DNA of 64,000 nt from Marchantia polymorpha subsp. ruderalis (lineage: Eukaryota > Streptophyta > Marchantiopsida > Marchantiales > Marchantiaceae). Where the stretch lies: contig AP031351.1 of assembly GCA_037833965.1 (NCBI GenBank), positions 5,034,501 through 5,098,500 of the forward strand, read 5' to 3'. The notes below the pieces were generated by a model, which did no database searches, was not told the DNA's origin, and was given only the letters and a program-made list of their open reading frames with translations. Below, piece by piece: positions 63,131 through 64,000 of this stretch (position 1 is its first letter; each line of letters starts with the position of its first letter). Both the position numbers and the translations under genes were made by a program.

Positions 63131-64000
63131 TTACTCGGTCGAATAGGATGTGGGTTGGTGATGACCCTCGCTATCAAATCAAGTACAGTCCATCAACGAG
63201 GTGACTGGCGGACGTCGCTGTCGATGTCTCTGTTGTTGCGGGTGGGAATCGCTACTCCGATTGGCCCGCACGTCGCAGTCGGCTTCCAGATTGTGAGCCA
63301 GATGTCGACCGCGAGTCGCTTGCTGGCCACGTTATAGCTCACGTCGAATCTCTGTCTCCGGAATGAGTCCGTAAGCCTTCGACCTGTCAGCACGCGGCAA
63401 CAACGACGCCGCCGCCATCATCGAGGAAGCATCTCTGAGAATATACAGGCGATCTCTCTCTCGATCGATCGAGTTTGTCCTCCATCCATTTGACATTTAC
63501 GATCCGAGAAGGTTTTTGAGAAGGTTCTACAATTTCGTCGTTTCACACTCCCCTCGGCTTGGGACCCGGCCCCGGGGAGAGTGGCTTTTTGGAGTGTGTG
63601 AAGGAAGGAAGATGATGGACGAAGGATCGACGAGAGCTGAATCTAGAGCGTCTAGAGTCTAAAGTCGAGTCTCACTATCGCTTCTGGTTGGCGCTGGGAT
63701 GGTCTGTAGCGCACCGCAACCTCGACGAAACGCTCGATTGAGGTATCGATCGAAGGTCGGAATGACACTTTGCTCCTTCAGCTGTGGACGAAGCCGAAAG
63801 CAAATCTGAATCACTCTATGAAACTGAATCGAACTGCCTCCACTTTCACTCCGAGTGAGGCTGAAATCCACCACATTGCGCATTCCAAAAGTTTGGAGTC
63901 TACGTCCCTTGAAGACTCGGACCGAGGGAAGAAAGACGACATTTTACCGAAGACCTCATCGAGTCTCACGATGCACTGGGTTTTGAGAAACTTCGGTTTC

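Larger units (their letters stand above)
55708..64000. repeat. Right arm of large inverted duplication
   Basis: Matches the reverse complement of 6144-17775. It starts about 700 bases upstream of the receptor kinase start codon and continues to the last base, so its outer end lies outside the window. Arm-specific differences include a hAT-like insertion (57065-57438), a foldback replacing about 1.25 kb (63048-63130) and absence of the LTR. Confidence 0.93.

Overview
This is nuclear DNA of a land plant. The evidence is spliced genes with ordinary GT/AG introns of about 70-700 bases, a cytosolic ribosomal protein L13 gene with a telo-box (TTAGGGTTTA) in its leader, a malectin-LRR receptor kinase, a 4-coumarate:CoA-ligase-like fragment, an SRC2-type C2 protein, an F-box gene and TORNADO1-like LRR-Roc-COR (ROCO) genes. 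GC-rich genes are separated by long, very AT-rich tracts. A bryophyte such as a liverwort is my best guess, but that is inference.

Layout: AT-rich DNA (1-1860); RPL13 (2125-3967); a 0.84-kb dispersed repeat (5098-5933); the left arm of a large inverted duplication (about 6144-17775) carrying a minus-strand ROCO gene; a roughly 38-kb spacer; and the right arm (about 55708 to past the window end) carrying a second, plus-strand ROCO copy. The two ROCO copies point outward. The spacer holds a doubtful ankyrin-like relic (20255-20970), a frameshifted F-box gene (22005-23175), the second copy of the dispersed repeat (24627-25502), an SRC2-like C2 gene (27860-28696, minus), a short tandem array (30204-30487), a many-exon TPR plus SGNH-hydrolase-like gene (about 34404-41490, plus), a truncated 4CL-like gene (44766-45447, minus) and an 18-exon receptor kinase gene (47459-55003, minus) with one in-frame stop.

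The main interest is the inverted pair. The arms are still closely alike but have decayed differently. The left ROCO copy would encode 1463 residues but is broken by a 2.4-kb solo LTR with a 5-bp target duplication and by a 14-bp tandem duplication. The right copy has about ten stops, frameshifts and deletions, and a 374-bp hAT-like element with an 8-bp target duplication lies upstream of it. Sites where the arms differ repeatedly coincide with short perfect foldbacks (15-23-bp arms), and one 105-bp piece is flipped between matching 13-bp inverted repeats. This pattern suggests template switching or hairpin-driven rearrangement.

The genes do not form one pathway. RPL13 is housekeeping, the receptor kinase is a surface signalling protein, the C2 and TPR-SGNH genes look intact, and the F-box, 4CL-like and both ROCO loci look disabled or doubtful.
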